A stretch of DNA of 64,000 bases from Diphasiastrum complanatum (GCA_029204225.1 CM055106.1:48993337-49057336), one strand, 5' to 3'; counted from the stretch's first letter, positions 39,171 through 55,958 are shown. A program made the numbers and translations. The notes: generated by a model from the letters alone, not told the origin.

Positions 39171-40050
39171 TTCTTATGCTCACCTTCAACAAATCGTTCA
39201 AGTAATGAGCATCCTGAAAACCGAAGGCCGACAACATATTTTTAGGCCTTCAAATTTTTTCCCTTGAGATTTTCTATGACTTAGAAATTATTTTAAGACA
39301 CCTTCATCTTTTCTGTCTTTTTTGCTCCTTAGCAAAAAATGCGACACACTGGCCAAGTGGCAAGAATAACTTAGAAATCATTTTAAGGCACCTTCGTCTT
39401 TTTCGTCTTTTTTGCTCCTTAGCAAAAAATGTGACACACTAACCAAGTGACCAGAATACCTTAGCAATGATTTTTAAGGCACTTTTGCCTTTTTCTGTTT
39501 TTTCCGTATTTTTGGCTGACCGACTTTGCCAACTTATGAGTAACCCTAAACACAACTGGACAAACAAATATCTCAAAGGCGGTTGACGGTTACCAAATCC
39601 CTTATTTCTCACCCAAATCTTTGTCCTAGAATTCGCCGGCTTCACTGAGACTAGATCTCATCAAGATTAGTCCTCCAAAAGCTCCGTGAATTCTATCTCA
39701 GAGATTTTGCCTATTTACTGTCATGAAGTCACATTTTTTTCCATATTCCCTATTTGCCAGTCAAACCTCTTTGTTAGAATTTGCCATCTAGCCTAAGAAA
39801 TCGTTTTCAAAGAATACAATTTCCTTGTCCTACCCGCGAATTCTGACAGTACAATTTTTTTTCCGGATATCTAAAAAAATCACTATTCTAACATTTAGAA
39901 GTCCCTATCAAAATTTGCGAGTATTACAGTTCCATTTATCTGCCTCTCCACATTCTGTCATGACCAAAAAGACCAGTTTTTTGTCCTACACTATCAATTT
40001 TGCAAGCAAACTGCCTTTTTACCAAGTACAGTACTGACCTGTTCATCTGT
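39171..40050 (+). other. gypsy leader-like region
   Basis: Contains two copies of an 80-bp unit (CTTAGAAATNATTTTAAGNCACCTTC... at about 39280 and 39370, and a third weaker one at 39460). Sequence at 39640-39740 resembles the leader of the minus-strand gypsy element at 20.5-20.6 kb. No gene seen. Confidence 0.55.
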
Positions 40051-40735
40051 ATTCTGCATCATGTCTTGTGACTGTGCTGAATCTTCTAATCCGTCTCCTC
40101 CACAACTAGAACAAAATATTCCACGTATCGATGCACCAAAGTATGATGGCGAATCTGACCCAGTCGGAGCTCCAAGACTTTGATAATGCATGCCATTTTT
40201 ATGGAGATACCTCTGAAATTGAAAAGCTTCGCCTATTTTCCATGGTACTCTATGACACCGCCAAGGAGTGGTACTTGAATATCGAAGCTCCTGATCTTGG
40301 TTCTTGGACCACCCTCAAGGACGCTCTCATCAAGCATTTCAAACCATCCAAACTGACTCAGAGCCCGTTCATTCAAATTACCCATATCAAGATGCATCCC
40401 GAAGAGTCTGTTCGAAACTACATTGAGCATTTTAAATGCCTCTAAGTAGAATGTGTTGATGAAAATATCACTGAATGTATGGCCATAAAATTGTTCTTAG
40501 TTGGATTGCCTAAAAACATCTGTCGTGGACTCAAACCAGTTGACCTTTATGATCAACTTAAAGATGTGATGACCGATGCTATCCGTGAGGAAGACGAAGG
40601 TTCCGACGATGACTTTGACCATCGTGAAAAGAAATCTAAGAATCTGGACTGTCCTAATTATCCGAAGTCTGACAATATTGCTCAATCTTTTGAACTTTTA
40701 CATCAAATGGATTAGAATTTGATATTTTTTAATTA
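40051..40735 (+). pseudogene. gypsy Gag, same family as 19.7-20.1 kb
   Basis: ATG at 40051 opens MSCDCAESSNPSPPQLEQNI, then PRIDAPKYDGESDPV. A small deletion shifts the frame to DFDNACHFYGDTSEIEKLRL, AKEWYLNIEAPDLGSWTTLK and KMHPEESVRNYIEHFKCL. A stop follows, and a further open piece (40479-40715) contains MAIKLFLVGLPKNICRGLKP and an acidic tail. This extends the capsid region further than the minus-strand copy does. It ends in AT-rich DNA at about 40735 without protease or polymerase. Confidence 0.85.
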
Positions 40736-43290
40736 AGTTCATTACTTTTTCATTGCAATATATTATTAAAAAACAAAAACAAAAAAATATTTTTCTCCTC
40801 CAAATAAGAGAAGTTGTGCATTATGCAAAACCTTGCGTAAATGAATGAATATCAATGTATTTAAATGGAGATTCACCATTTAAAAATTTATCATTTGAAA
40901 TTATCATAAGGATATCAATGATGCAAAGGGTGTGAGCACTCTTATTTCAAAAAATTGAAGATTTCTTTACAATCTCCTTTGTCAATGGTGTAGAAAGTTG
41001 GTGGATCATTAACATTTTTTGGAATAAATGTTTATATAGGATCATCTTTGACAACCATTTTTTCACCTCTTACAATTCTTTTTTGATCTCTCTTTTGTTT
41101 TCAAAATTTGTCGTTTGAATTGTTCAAGAAGAAGATTATTTCTTTTATCTGGTAAGAAATCACAAAGAGCTATGCTTAGTATAATTAAAAAAAAAACCAC
41201 TTAACATTTTAAATATTAAACTAAAGAAGCTATGCTCAGCATGGAAGGAGTTACATACCATGTCTAGAGTGCTTTAGCATTTTATCTCAGAGAATACAGC
41301 CTCTGGCATTCTTCAAAATCTTGGCAATTTAGACTCATGACCATGGTCTCTTTGAAGTTTCATGAACAATTTATTCTTGAAGTCTAGAAATTTTATTAGA
41401 ACTTAATCTTGTTTATTTATTTACAATATAATTTTTCTCATTTGATTTACTAAAAAGAAAATCTCAAAGATAAAAAAAAAAACTTACCTCAAAAAAAAAA
41501 TTTCTCATTAAAATGAGGATTTTCCATTTCATTCTCAACGATTTACTACATCTCTAGGTAGCTCAATCTCATAGTTAAAAGAACACTAACAACTAACTCC
41601 ATGGACTTGATGTCTTGCATATTTTTCCACTCAGTAATACCCTTATCAAAGGCAATGGGATTTAGTGCTGAAGAGAGAGGGAAAAGATTTTTTTTTTTTT
41701 TTGGACTTTGTTAATAAAGAAATTTATGAATAAGTGACCACAAATAAAATAAAAACACATTAAATTGGAATAAAAGTTATAATTTAAAGATAAGATGATC
41801 ATGCCAAACATAACTTAGAAAAAAAAATAGCAAAAAAGTTCCATAATCTAGATATTAGACATCAAAAATCTATATTAGACATAAGAAAGAGTTTTTACCT
41901 GGCCACTTTGAAAAGCAAGTTCAAAATAATTGTCGTATTTCGTTAGGCTCTAAGCAAAGTTTTCTGAATTGAAAGACAGTTTTGTCTCTTGAGCACAATG
42001 AGCTTTAAGTTCTAGCTGCTCCCTCCTTCGAACATATTAGATATCCCTTAAGAAAAAAATTCTACTTTTCTATATCACTGTCATTTTCATCATGTAATTC
42101 TAGGCAATGTTGTGATCTCAGGCAAGGAGTTCTACTTCCTCTACTGTTAATCTGGCAATGGTTGTGGCACTAACATTTTGAAAAGTTTAAATGTGTGGAT
42201 ACTTCCTAAAGAGTTCTTTTTGGGCTTGCAAACTATTTATGGCTCCATTTACAAAAAATTGATAGGAATCTAACAACTCAAAAATCAAAATTATTTACAA
42301 AATTACAATCCTCGAGACTAAAACTACAAAAGAAGTGACAATATTGACATGTGTGTGTGATCTTTGAAGTTTATTTTAAGATTATGTACATGGGTTCTCT
42401 AACTTTCTTTGGCCTATCACCAATCTCGGGGTCAACAAGCGGGTGGCTTGTCACATTGGTTAATGTCCAAAATTATTGTTGTTTTTTTTTAAATTTTTGG
42501 TCTAATGAATTTGCTCTCTCATTTTTGAAAATTTGAAGGAGCTCTCAAGTGGATTGATTCCCCCCCAAGGTAAAACAAGTGTGCAGAATTGAAAATTTTG
42601 GATCATAATTGGGTCTAATCAGTCCACAAGAGGGATTTGATGCATCACTAAAATAGCTTCACATGTGTGAAGTACAAGCAGTGTATGGAGATGGGGCTGA
42701 GAGCAAACTACAAATGATCATTAAAGCATTGAACTCAAAGAAATAAATGCAAATGGAAGATCTACACAAGCTTGTAAGTGAAATCTCCAAAATCTTCAAC
42801 TCTCCAATGTTCAATGTGTAGAATGAGCTCCAAAAATAGCGTATACAAAGAGTAGCTATATTGGTCTGAGCTGATTTCAACGTGTGAGGGTGCCATCAGT
42901 CCTTAACCTACCCCTAATTTGAAAATATCCAATCAAATTGCACCTCTCCAAAATTCTTAGATTCTAGGAGGTAGATCGTAACTTATAGAAACTTGCCAAA
43001 TAATGTTCTCATGACATTTGGTACCAGCATACTTAGGCCTATTCTTCACACATGGGAATAGCATCTACACGTGGAATTAACCTATGTATATACTATACGG
43101 TTTTAATCAAGCTAGCATTTGCATTTTTCACACTCCTCATAAAATAGCTTGTTTAAAGTACTATGACTTTCTTGAAAATCCTAGACACAATGAGATGGTA
43201 CCAACACCATCAATATTACATTCTCAATCGCTTGATGTAAAAATTGACTTCTTAGCACCATGATAAGAGAGTAGAGCTGACAAATATTCC
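40736..43290. other. AT-rich intergenic DNA, no gene supported
   Basis: About 2.5 kb, very A/T-rich, with A8-A11 and T14 runs. Frames at 42351-42536 and 42659-42880 show no domain. CACATGTGTGAAG/CACGTGTGAGG words near 42660, 42890 and 43050 resemble fragments seen in copia LTRs here and suggest LTR debris at the right end. Confidence 0.4.
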
Positions 43291-43299
43291 TATTGATAT

Positions 43300-43720
43300 G
43301 CCATGTGAGAAGATGCCCCACTATCTATCCACCAAATGTCACTTGAGTTGTCTTTGCTTGTTGATGGTGTGGTCGATGCCATGAAAGATAATTCAGAATC
43401 ATCTTCCTCTTCCTCATTTGCAAGATTATATTTTTTGCTCTCTTGTTGTGCAAGTTTCCTCCTAAAGCATTCAGATGCATAATGTCCTTTCTTACCACAA
43501 AATAAACATTTCTCCTTGGATTTGTCTTTCTTATCCTTTCTCTTAAAATTTGCTTGACCTTCTTCACCTTCAGATGGACCACCTCCTTATTGTTGGGGTG
43601 CGATAGGCTACCTCTTTGTCTTACCACTTTGCTTTTTTAGATATCTAGATTTTTGTAGATATATTCACTTGTCTTCTCAACTAAAATGTAGTCTACTCAC
43701 TAGCCTCTATCAACATGACC
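43300..43720 (-). pseudogene. copia Gag zinc knuckle/protease fragment
   Basis: On the minus strand one frame reads SKEKCLFCGKKGHYASECFR, a CCHC zinc knuckle at about 43450-43510. An acidic stretch follows and then SSDIWWID at about 43330, the start of copia protease (WWIDSGASSH). The fragment begins and ends without other domains and lies beside the microsatellite at 43.84 kb. Confidence 0.8.
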
Positions 43721-43838
43721 CTGTCAATGCCATTTTGTTTTTAATTGGGTGCATTTTACAGAATTAAATCATCATTTTGTTATGCTCGAACATTTATCAC
43801 CTCTCTTACTTATTCATTATATTTTTTGTGGCCATCAA

Positions 43839-45187
<1,349 letters not shown>

Positions 45188-45199
45188 GCTCTGATACCA
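45188..45199 (-). promoter_or_regulatory. copia primer-binding site of a lost element
   Basis: Minus-strand TGGTATCAGAGC, an exact initiator tRNA-Met complement. The LTR should start at TGTCGGAGAAG (45200) on the plus strand and extend rightward; no gag remains to the left. Confidence 0.75.
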
Positions 45200-45540
45200 T
45201 GTCGGAGAAGGGTAGTAATGTGATTGTGATGTGAATTGGTCGAACAATAGGATCAAAATGATCTTATTGCCACACAAAAGCGATTGTTGATTGATTCCCT
45301 CGGTGCATGAACTACAACATCAGTAGGCGGACACAAAACAGAGCTTAATTGCTTTGTTGTTTGCAGAAGCAAAAAGGAGTACACAATTAGACAAAGCAGT
45401 AAGACAGTTAGATAGGAAATGTAATAGTAAGGCATACAATTCTGACAAGAAATTTGAACATAATAAAAAAATAATGACTGATTCAGATTAATGTATAACA
45501 CCATTGTGTATCAAATGAGTAATGTTGCAGATTACCTAAA
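45200..45540 (-). repeat. probable solo/remnant copia LTR
   Basis: Inferred only from its position next to the primer-binding site. The right border is unknown because no second copy is in the window. Confidence 0.4.
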
Positions 45541-45951
45541 ATAGATTCTTGATAAAATTTGGCACTTTTCATTCTATTTTAAAAACATGCACATTATTTT
45601 TTATCCAAAAAAATTTAGAAACCTAAATTTCTTGATTAATTCATATTGTGTATAAAATTGTGAATAAATACATTTTTTAACATGCACTATTTGCGATAAA
45701 GTAAATGTTGAAAGAGAGTTCCCTTGGTATAATGCGTAATGAGCTGCAGGCGATCCATCATGTTCCTGATCACTTCCCTCCTATCCAGAACCTCATCGTC
45801 CTTCAAACATATCAATCCCTATAAAAATTCAGCTTCTTGATCGACAAATCTTCATTTGTACCACTTCCTTGTCCTTCTTTTCCTTTGTATCCTATAAATT
45901 TCTTTCTCTTACGCCTGATATGACAAAGCTTGGGTTGTTGAGGTTAAAAGT

Positions 45952-47160
45952 TCATGTTCTTTTATTGGAGTTTTGAAAGAATTTATCTTGCAAAGTGGAA
46001 GAGCTGGGTCTTTTAAATAGATGTTGAATTTCGCGAATATTTTTTGCATCGCCTAGGCTTGCAAGGAGTTTGGTAGAAGGATTAGCAGCAAGCTCAATGG
46101 ACGCATCTATCATGTGTTGGCAAAGAAAGAGAAAAGTCAAATGTGCTTTGTCAACCTCCCTAGCAGGTTTGTGAAGCCAAAGAAAAAAAACATTGAGTTG
46201 GTTATGTGTAGAAGCACCAGGAAAGAAAATGCTCAGGTTATTCATCATATACCAGATGGCATGGTCAAACCAGATAATGGAGGAGTGATTTTTGCATTTG
46301 TCATTGCATCTACATTTGAAGAAAGGTCTTTTCCAGTTCCAAGCTCTAGCTTGGTGGAGATTAATCTTGTTGAAACTGGTGTCAAAATGTCCACAAATTC
46401 GTGCTCAGGTTTGTTCAAAAGGGCAACGAGAAGGCTCAAATTTGTTCATATGTACGATCTTATCAAAGGCAATGGGAGTCTCAGAAATGGAGTTTTTGTT
46501 CAAGGCAACAAGTTTGTAGGTTTGTACTTCTTTATTAGTGAGATGTGCAAGAATGATCCAAAGCTCGATAGGTAGGGGTGCAAGAAAATTGACAGTGGGT
46601 AAGCTCCAAAGCTTGTAAAAAGTATGAGCAGAGTTGAGTTCAATAGTGCGTTTGGCAATTTTTGGATTGGCAGAATTCAAAAGTGGATTGATCACCAACA
46701 TCATACATATCTTGGGAAAAAATTTCAAGTGCTGAGGCGCTATCCTCGTCCAAATCATCTAAAAAGATGAGAGGGTGTGGAGGTGGAGGTGAATCGGAAA
46801 TAACAAGAGTGGGATCAGCAGAAAAAACATCTTTTTTTTTTTTCAAGACAAGAAAAAACTTTTTTGATATGAGAATTATAAAATTTCTCTTCCCTTTCAT
46901 ATTTTTCAACAAGCCCGACCAAGTCAATAGCAAAGTTTTTAATGATACCCAAAGGATCAGTCTTCCGTACTCCATGTAAAGCTTAACCCAATGTAATGTG
47001 TCCAATAGGTCAACCATACAAAGTACCTTATCATCAGGTCCCGTAGCGTTACACGTAGTACGATCTATTCCATTAATAAAACTATGCAACATGACAGCTT
47101 TTTTCATGCAAATAATCAAAATCTGAATGAATTGATTAGGGGGAGGAAGGGGCTCCCCAT
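45952..47160 (-). pseudogene. unidentified broken ORF, probably retroelement-derived
   Basis: Successive minus frames overlap to give one decayed protein of roughly 370-400 residues. They contain HSFINGIDRTTCNATGPDDK, VDLLDTLHWVKLYMEYGRLI, an acidic PPPPHPLIFLDDLDEDSASA segment, ELWIILAHLTNKEVQTYKLV, LTMPSGI/YMMNNLSIFFPGA and LFLCQHMIDASIELAANPST. At least three frame shifts or stops break it. A TGGTATCAAGATGC sequence (minus, about 47168-47181) just upstream resembles a copia primer-binding site. I do not recognise the family; a retrotransposon Gag or accessory protein is the best guess. Confidence 0.4.
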
Positions 47161-49040
47161 AACCCAGGTTTACTGCATCTTGATACCATCTTGAGGACTA
47201 GACATAACAAGAAAAAGGTCCTTGTTAGCTTATGAATCCAAGTAAGGTAAAGGTTTTGATACTATCCCGACCAAAGAATAGTCGAATTTACACCTCAAGG
47301 ATGCATAAAGGGAGATTAACAGATCAAAGCTCTTCTCAAGTCAAGACCAAAACCTTTAAAAACCCTTTATTCATAAACCAACAAGGAAAAACATAGCTGA
47401 AAAGTATACATTACTAGAAAGCACCATAAAGCAAAACATATTTCAAGACATCCAGCTGGTACCTGTCACCATCCCACCACACAAAACCATGCAAGTTAGC
47501 ACAATGAGAAAAACAGGTGTCAACGCTGAATGTCAGTTGTTATCCATGTACAAAATACGTTCAACTCAACTAATTAGCTTGCAATGTAGATGACATTTAG
47601 TAGTCCAATCTTCCCTTACTGAGAATTGCATATAGCGATAGGCCAAACCATATCACTACCGTATCAGGACGAGTGCTATATTGATCAGTTTGATGGTTTT
47701 GGTCCTTATCTTTCACTTACACAAATAAAATATAATGCACTTAGAAAAGAGCTGTAAAATATAAAGCATAATACAAACGTGTAAGTAGCTTGGACCAACA
47801 CATGAAGTTTTGGGCTAATCCATGCCATACCAAATTTTATACTTGTAAACAAGTAATGTATGGTTCTCGTGACTTCTTGAGCAAATCCATGCTATGCAAC
47901 AATCCGCAAGCATCCTTATTGTTATATTAAATTTTGAACCATGATCGTGACTTAAGATGCAATAAAGCGCAATACCCATTTTTTATAGACAAGAGCATTT
48001 ATTTATGACATCTATGAGGGCAATCATTTAAAAAAAAAAAACTTGATTCAGTATGCCACAGTCAAGCATGCTATAGAAAGGGGTATTCGACAAACTAATT
48101 AAAACATCTTCCCATGAGTATTATGATAAACCGTCTCTTAAGCAGCCAACGTATTCAATTTGAAGCTTCTATCTTAAAGTAGTGACCAAAATATGCGAGA
48201 AACACCAACCTGAACGCAAGTGACTTTTGTGAACTGGCCATGTATGCTTTTGAATGCCTTTGAGAACCGTCTAAATCCGTATGCAAGTCTATGTATATAT
48301 AGCATTACATATTAATGTCCATGATAGATATGTTATAGTTGTAATCCAGAACTTCTGTAAAACCCATTATCAAAGCTTTCGTAGTGGTATTGTACAGTAT
48401 ATCTCTTGCATGGCTTGGAGAAAAATGCTAGGTAGCACTGATCATACATTTTTTAGCAATATGCTGGAATCCAATGATATGACACTAATACTCATGCTAC
48501 ATTGCTGCTATACTGTTGAAAGACAGACATGATAGCAAGAAAACATATACATATTTCGAGTGCTCATTATGATAATAGAGATCATACATTAGAAAATCAT
48601 CAAAAAAGCTCATCACTGGATTGTAAATTGAGAATGGTTTGTTATCTCATCGCTGGACAGTCGTGATACATCTCTCCATAATGATGTATATAAAGAACTA
48701 TCCTACGATATGTATGATAGCATGCTGGAATAGCAACGAGGAGTTGCTTTTAGACACACAAATTGGTAGTGAGTGTGCTTGAAGAGTGAGTACATCATGT
48801 GTGTTATATGATAGCATGTACTCAGAAAGTATTCTCTCCTCTGGCCAGCGATAGCATGCAAAAATGTAAGTGAGCAGGTTGAATATAACATGAATGAGCG
48901 GCGATGGGCAGTGTGCACTATGAACATCATTTACTTTTGGCCAGCGATGGCAATATTCATTCATACAAGAGACATTTGGCCAGCGATGGCTTTATCATAC
49001 ATCTGGCCAGAGATCATGCTTAAACACATAAGAAAAGATG
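47161..49040. other. intergenic, minor local repeat
   Basis: No gene supported. A TGGCCAGCGAT(G/A)GC motif recurs four times between 48840 and 49015, and CATACAT(T/C)TGGCCAG flanks two of them. Confidence 0.4.
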
Positions 49041-49047
49041 TGGTATA

Positions 49048-49207
49048 ACAAGGGCTTTCCAATGATATGTTACATGACATACTTCTGAGCTATGATTAAA
49101 AAGTTATGGCAAGTCAAAAGTATTAGTGTTATAATATTTTAGTAATATAAAAGACATCTTGCACGAATTTTTAAAGGGTCTTTTTGGAGCTCAAAACTCC
49201 CCTAATG
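49048..49207. mobile_element. truncated copy of the MITE at 56.6 kb, inverted
   Basis: Reverse complement matches 56615-56778: terminal CATTAG(G/A)GGAGTTTTGAGC, AAAGACCCTTTAAAAATTCG, GCAAGATGT, and the TTTTGACTTGCCATAA and CATTGGAAAGC words. Only one end is present. Confidence 0.8.
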
Positions 49208-49299
49208 CCTGATGTAGATATTCCTACAGCTAACAGGATCAAGCTTCTTTCTCAAGTCAAAAGGGATTTGCATATAACATAGATAGGGCACTCGAAGGT

Positions 49300-50215
49300 G
49301 CTTTAGAATTGGCTTGTAGCCATATTAGGCTTTGAAGAGAGTCTTTGAGTCAACTGCTTTTGTGTTCGAATAGTTTTGTAGATAGCAAGCTATAGAAACT
49401 ACTTCGGCCCAAAATTTCTTGGGTAGCTGAGCATTCGATAGCATTGTTCGTGCTGCATCTAGCAATGTTTGGTTCTTCCTTTCGGCTAATCCATTCTGCT
49501 ATGGGGTGTAGCTGGTGGTGAACTGATGATGTATGTCGCACGAAGATAGATAGACAAACATTTCATCTGTCATGTATTCTCTCCCACAATCTGTGCGTAC
49601 TTGAGCTTTCAACCAGTCTGTGTCTCAACAAACTGCTGAAATTCTTTGAAGTAGTTGAATGCCTCAGACTTGTTCTTGATGAAAATTGTCCTAGTGAATC
49701 TCGGATATTCATCAATAAAAGTGATACCTAGAGAGGGTATGCTCATAGGGCCGCACGGATCACTATGTATCAATTCTAAGATGGTCTTAGCTCTAGTGGC
49801 TTGTACTTTTGGGAATCTTGATCTAGGTTGTTTTCCTAGTAAGCACATCTCACATATAGTTCGAGTGTCTGTGGAGGTAGCATTTATGCTTAAATCCTTG
49901 ACCATACTATTGTGATGCATGTACAAGATAGCTCTCATGTTTAAGTGTCCTAATCTTTCATGCAATAGTTGGGCATTAGAATTACTCACATTTGTAGAAA
50001 GTGCATATTCATGACTCAAGATATACAAATTACCTTCTCTATTTGCAGGGAGAATTCCATTAGATTCTTCATCCAAGATGGTATATAAAATATGTAGCCT
50101 ATCAAACAAAGCTCTATAGCCTTAATATGTGATCTTGTTGATAAATAATAAATTCTTGGTTACATAAAGTACACCATCAAGTAATCTAGAAATACCATCT
50201 AATACCAAACTGTTG
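49300..50215 (-). pseudogene. copia integrase fragment
   Basis: On the minus strand a pre-integrase domain (LLHERLGHLNMRAILYMHHN, with CEMCLLGKQ) is followed by integrase ILELIHSDPCGPMSIPSLG. After a break comes a frame-scrambled segment around 49380-49540 whose alternative frame gives QQNGLAERK-like sequence containing the catalytic E. The second catalytic D block is disrupted near 49560-49610. Protease-side sequence near 50110-50210 reads LLDGVLYVTKNLLFINKITY. No RT follows on the left. Confidence 0.85.
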
Positions 50216-52775
<2,560 letters not shown>

Positions 52776-52780
52776 ATGAA

Positions 52781-53315
52781 TTATATACGCTCTTCAGATG
52801 CATGTATTTCAACATTTGAATTGATATCCCTCTCATCATTCACATCAAGTTGTCGGAGATGACTCAATAACTCTTCCTCCTCTCCTTCCATACATTTATG
52901 CGAGGCTTTCTGCATAAAAATATCAATATTATCCCATTTTCTCTGATAATACTAAATCGATCTTTATCGATCATTCTTTTTCAGATAGGGCTCATAAGTT
53001 GTATGGATTTCTATTTCTAAAAGGCTAGAAATACACGTAATTGATGATAAACAAAATTATACATAATTGATGAAAAAAAGGATCAGTTTGTGAAACATTT
53101 TACTGCTTTACATGAGGCTATGTATATTTTGATAACAGTAACAGTGGTAGCCATGCTGCACTTACCTCATTCAAACTCTTTAAGCTCAAAGTGTAGTAGG
53201 AAGTAATGGCAGCGGCAGCAGCGATGCCAAATACCGGTACAATAATTCTTATCGGATCCATGTACCAGAAAGTAATGTCTTGCTTGTCACCACTCCTTTT
53301 ACGCCTGAAAATCAT
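52781..53315 (-). CDS. 92-residue single-pass membrane protein, two exons
   Basis: Exon 1 is 53166-53315 (50 codons from ATG at 53315) and exon 2 is 52781-52909 (42 codons plus TAA). They are joined in phase 0 across a GAG|GTAAGT donor and TTTATGCAG acceptor, with no break. The protein starts MIFRRKRSGDKQDITFWYMD, has one hydrophobic segment of about 20 residues (IIVPVFGIAAAAAITSYYTL, residues 24-43) and an acidic soluble tail with GEEEELLSHLRQLDVNDERD. A basic N-terminus before a helix suggests N-in insertion or organelle targeting. The ATG overlaps a potential acceptor (TTTTCAG at 53303-53309), so an upstream exon is possible. I do not recognise the family. Clean splicing and an intact frame among debris argue it is a real host gene. 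Confidence 0.65.
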
Positions 53316-55250
53316 AAACTACTAAGAGCTAAGAACCTCACATTCCTCATAAAAACCTTTTGATTCTAAAATACAGCCCACTTCAGGAAAGCCCAATGGA
53401 AAACGTTCACATAAATTGCCAGCTTCTCTTGGATTCACTGAGAAGGCAATAATACGCTGATGAAACTAATAACTACAAGCTTAGCAAGAATCAACAAACA
53501 TTGTTCCTAGGAATTCAGCTGTGCCCCAGAAACGACGTCGTGTTTATATATGATTCAACTTCAAAATGTTTTCAATTACCGACTAGTTCAAATTCCCAAA
53601 TCTGTCCATAATCAAATGCGAAAATATCAAAAAGCCAACAAGGAGATTTATAAATATGTGTGTTATTTTTTGTCATTAAAGTGTATTTTGGAAGGTAATT
53701 ATCGAAGAGAGATCAGTGAGAATGAAATGGACGATGACTCAAAACTTGTCAAAAGCAATGCAGGAGACGCAAATCACAGAAAAGTACCCAGTTGCCCGGT
53801 CAATCCTGATCCGATTTCAAATCTACATGCAAATGATCAGATGATCGACGCGATGGAAATTTTTGAGCCCTGTATCCTTTTTCAGTTTCAATATTGATTC
53901 GTGTCTTTTACAACATCAAATTACTACCGCTATAAACACAACGATCATTAAATCAAAAGTTTAATGTCTGTTATTTCTTCTGATCAGATGCGCTGTTGCT
54001 TCTGAACAGCACAAGCGAAACTATAGAAGCTATAAAAACAGTACTGTACAGAAGCCACCACCAAAAAAAAGAAACATATTTGCTAACACGAAATAGGATC
54101 GTAATGTTACATCTTAAAGGTCAATGATGAATATTAACGGTATTTTAGTGGTTCACAGCGAAAACCAATCCATATATCATGTGTGAGAACAAACAAGGAT
54201 AATCACGTCAAAACTTTGGTATATCTTCCTTCTTCTCATCATATTCATAACAAAACCGACGCCACAAAAACAATATTACTTAGTTTACAGAAGAAGCTAT
54301 AGAGGTAGAAACAATAACGGTTCCAGTGAAACGGCAGGATTGCGAGCCAACCTCGATCTCCTGTTTGGAGTAACAGCACACGAAGCTCCAATACTGGATG
54401 AATCAAATTTTCACAACTCCAAGGTCGTTATCGCCCGATTATGTATACGAATATAAGAAGAAGAAAAATAGCGATGATATTGCAGCAACGCGTTGTGTGT
54501 GCTTTACAGATGGAAGGAGTGAAGGCAGGTTGTTTAAATAACGGAGAGATTTGATATGTGGATGCTGTTGTTGTTGAGAAAGAGGAGTGAAGTTGCAATT
54601 AGGAAGGGAAGGAAGGCACGTTACGGCACCACCTTTTCACACACCCGGCATTCATTTGTAAATGCCACTTGGGTTTAGGGTGAACAATATATACAGCTAG
54701 TGACACACGTCCTCTCACTCTATTCTAGATTGTGTTGTTGTTGTTGGTGGTGGGACTTTTCTTCCTCCCTTGGAAAGTGTTGTGAGAAGTGTTCCATTTT
54801 TGTATTTTTGATATGATTTTGTTGAAAAGTGGAAGATCACTCAAGATTGACTCTATTTCCATGTGTGATATGTTGTTTTTTATGAGTTTATGTCAACCAA
54901 TGATTGCTTGCCATATGCATTTGCATGTGGCATTCAATCATGAGAACTTTTGTTACTTAAAAAAGGAAAGTGTCTTGAATGTTTTGTTTTATTTTAATAT
55001 TGGCATTGCATTGCAAAGGCAACACTATGTGGTGAGGTTGGTCATTGAAGTTAGTTAAAAAGTCAACATTAAAGATATGCTCGTGGTGAGAGCCCAAACT
55101 TTAAAGGACTGTACTTTTGTTAGGGGCGTTTGTTATGCATGGCTAATTTGCCTAAAGACCCTTAAGCGTCGATGCTCGTAAATAATTGAAGATAGGAACC
55201 TTACTTGTTAAAGGCACTCCCTTAGATGTTGAAAGTGTTGAAATTTGATG
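53316..55250. other. possible upstream/UTR region and unassigned frames
   Basis: An ACGTCGT element and a TTTATATATG TATA-like box (plus, 53535-53560) precede a frame whose ATG at 53728 gives a 56-residue acidic peptide (MDDDSKLVKSNAGDANHRKV...). It has no domain and is not called. On the minus strand, TTATTTAAAC near 54530 could be a TATA box for a leader of the small membrane-protein gene. A 90-codon frame at 54789-55058 has no recognised domain. Confidence 0.3.
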
Positions 55251-55826
55251 CTCAGCCTCAAATCCATTCAATAATGAGCATCCTGAAAAACGAGAAACAG
55301 AAGGCTCGAATTTCTAAGTAGAGGATCGAAAAATTCAAGATCAAATTTTCTAGAAATTTTCGATACTAGATCGACTTTTCGAGTCATTATTTTTCAAGTC
55401 ATTGTACATTTTTCGATATTGTCAATCTAAAATCCAACCGTTGAACGACTTCGCATTGACAGTCCGCCCACTTTGTACATGCATTAACTGTAATGAGGCG
55501 GTTGTAGTAACTGCAACAAAAGGTAGTTGTAGATAGTTTGTAGAATATCAATCCTAGAATCTTCATCAGAAAACTTCTTCTAATTATTCGAGTTTTTGTA
55601 ACTAGCGTTATCACCCTCAACGACTGTAAGCTGAAGTTATCACTTCAAGCATTGTACTCACTGTTTGATATTAATCTGAGTGCAAATTTTCAGTCCCACT
55701 ACTGTATGTTTCATTGTGCATTTTTCTAAATCATTCAATTTGAACATTCTACTGCTAACTGTGGCGCTTTCGATCCTACACCAAGCTCGCTCACCAACTT
55801 CCGCACATTTCCACTGATTTACGACA

Positions 55827-55838
55827 TAGTATCAGAAC
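55827..55838 (+). promoter_or_regulatory. copia primer-binding site
   Basis: TAGTATCAGAAC, a weak match to the initiator tRNA-Met complement, located about 120 bp before the Gag ATG. The LTR would end at about 55825; its left border is not defined (possibly near 55230). Confidence 0.6.
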
Positions 55839-55958
55839 AGGTCGTTCAGTAATCCGCGCATTGTCTGTGGATTATCAAGTCTTGTTTCTACCAAGACAAT
55901 GTTTTAGCATGCGCGCAACCAACAGTATCTCGAAATCGTTGTTTCCACCTCAACCGAA

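Noticed and set aside
53728..53897. 56-codon acidic frame after a TATA-like box
   Set aside because: No domain, no splice support and too short to separate from chance; noted only in the spacer entry.
54789..55058. 90-codon plus-strand frame rich in Met, Phe and Leu
   Set aside because: No recognisable domain; composition fits chance translation of T-rich DNA.
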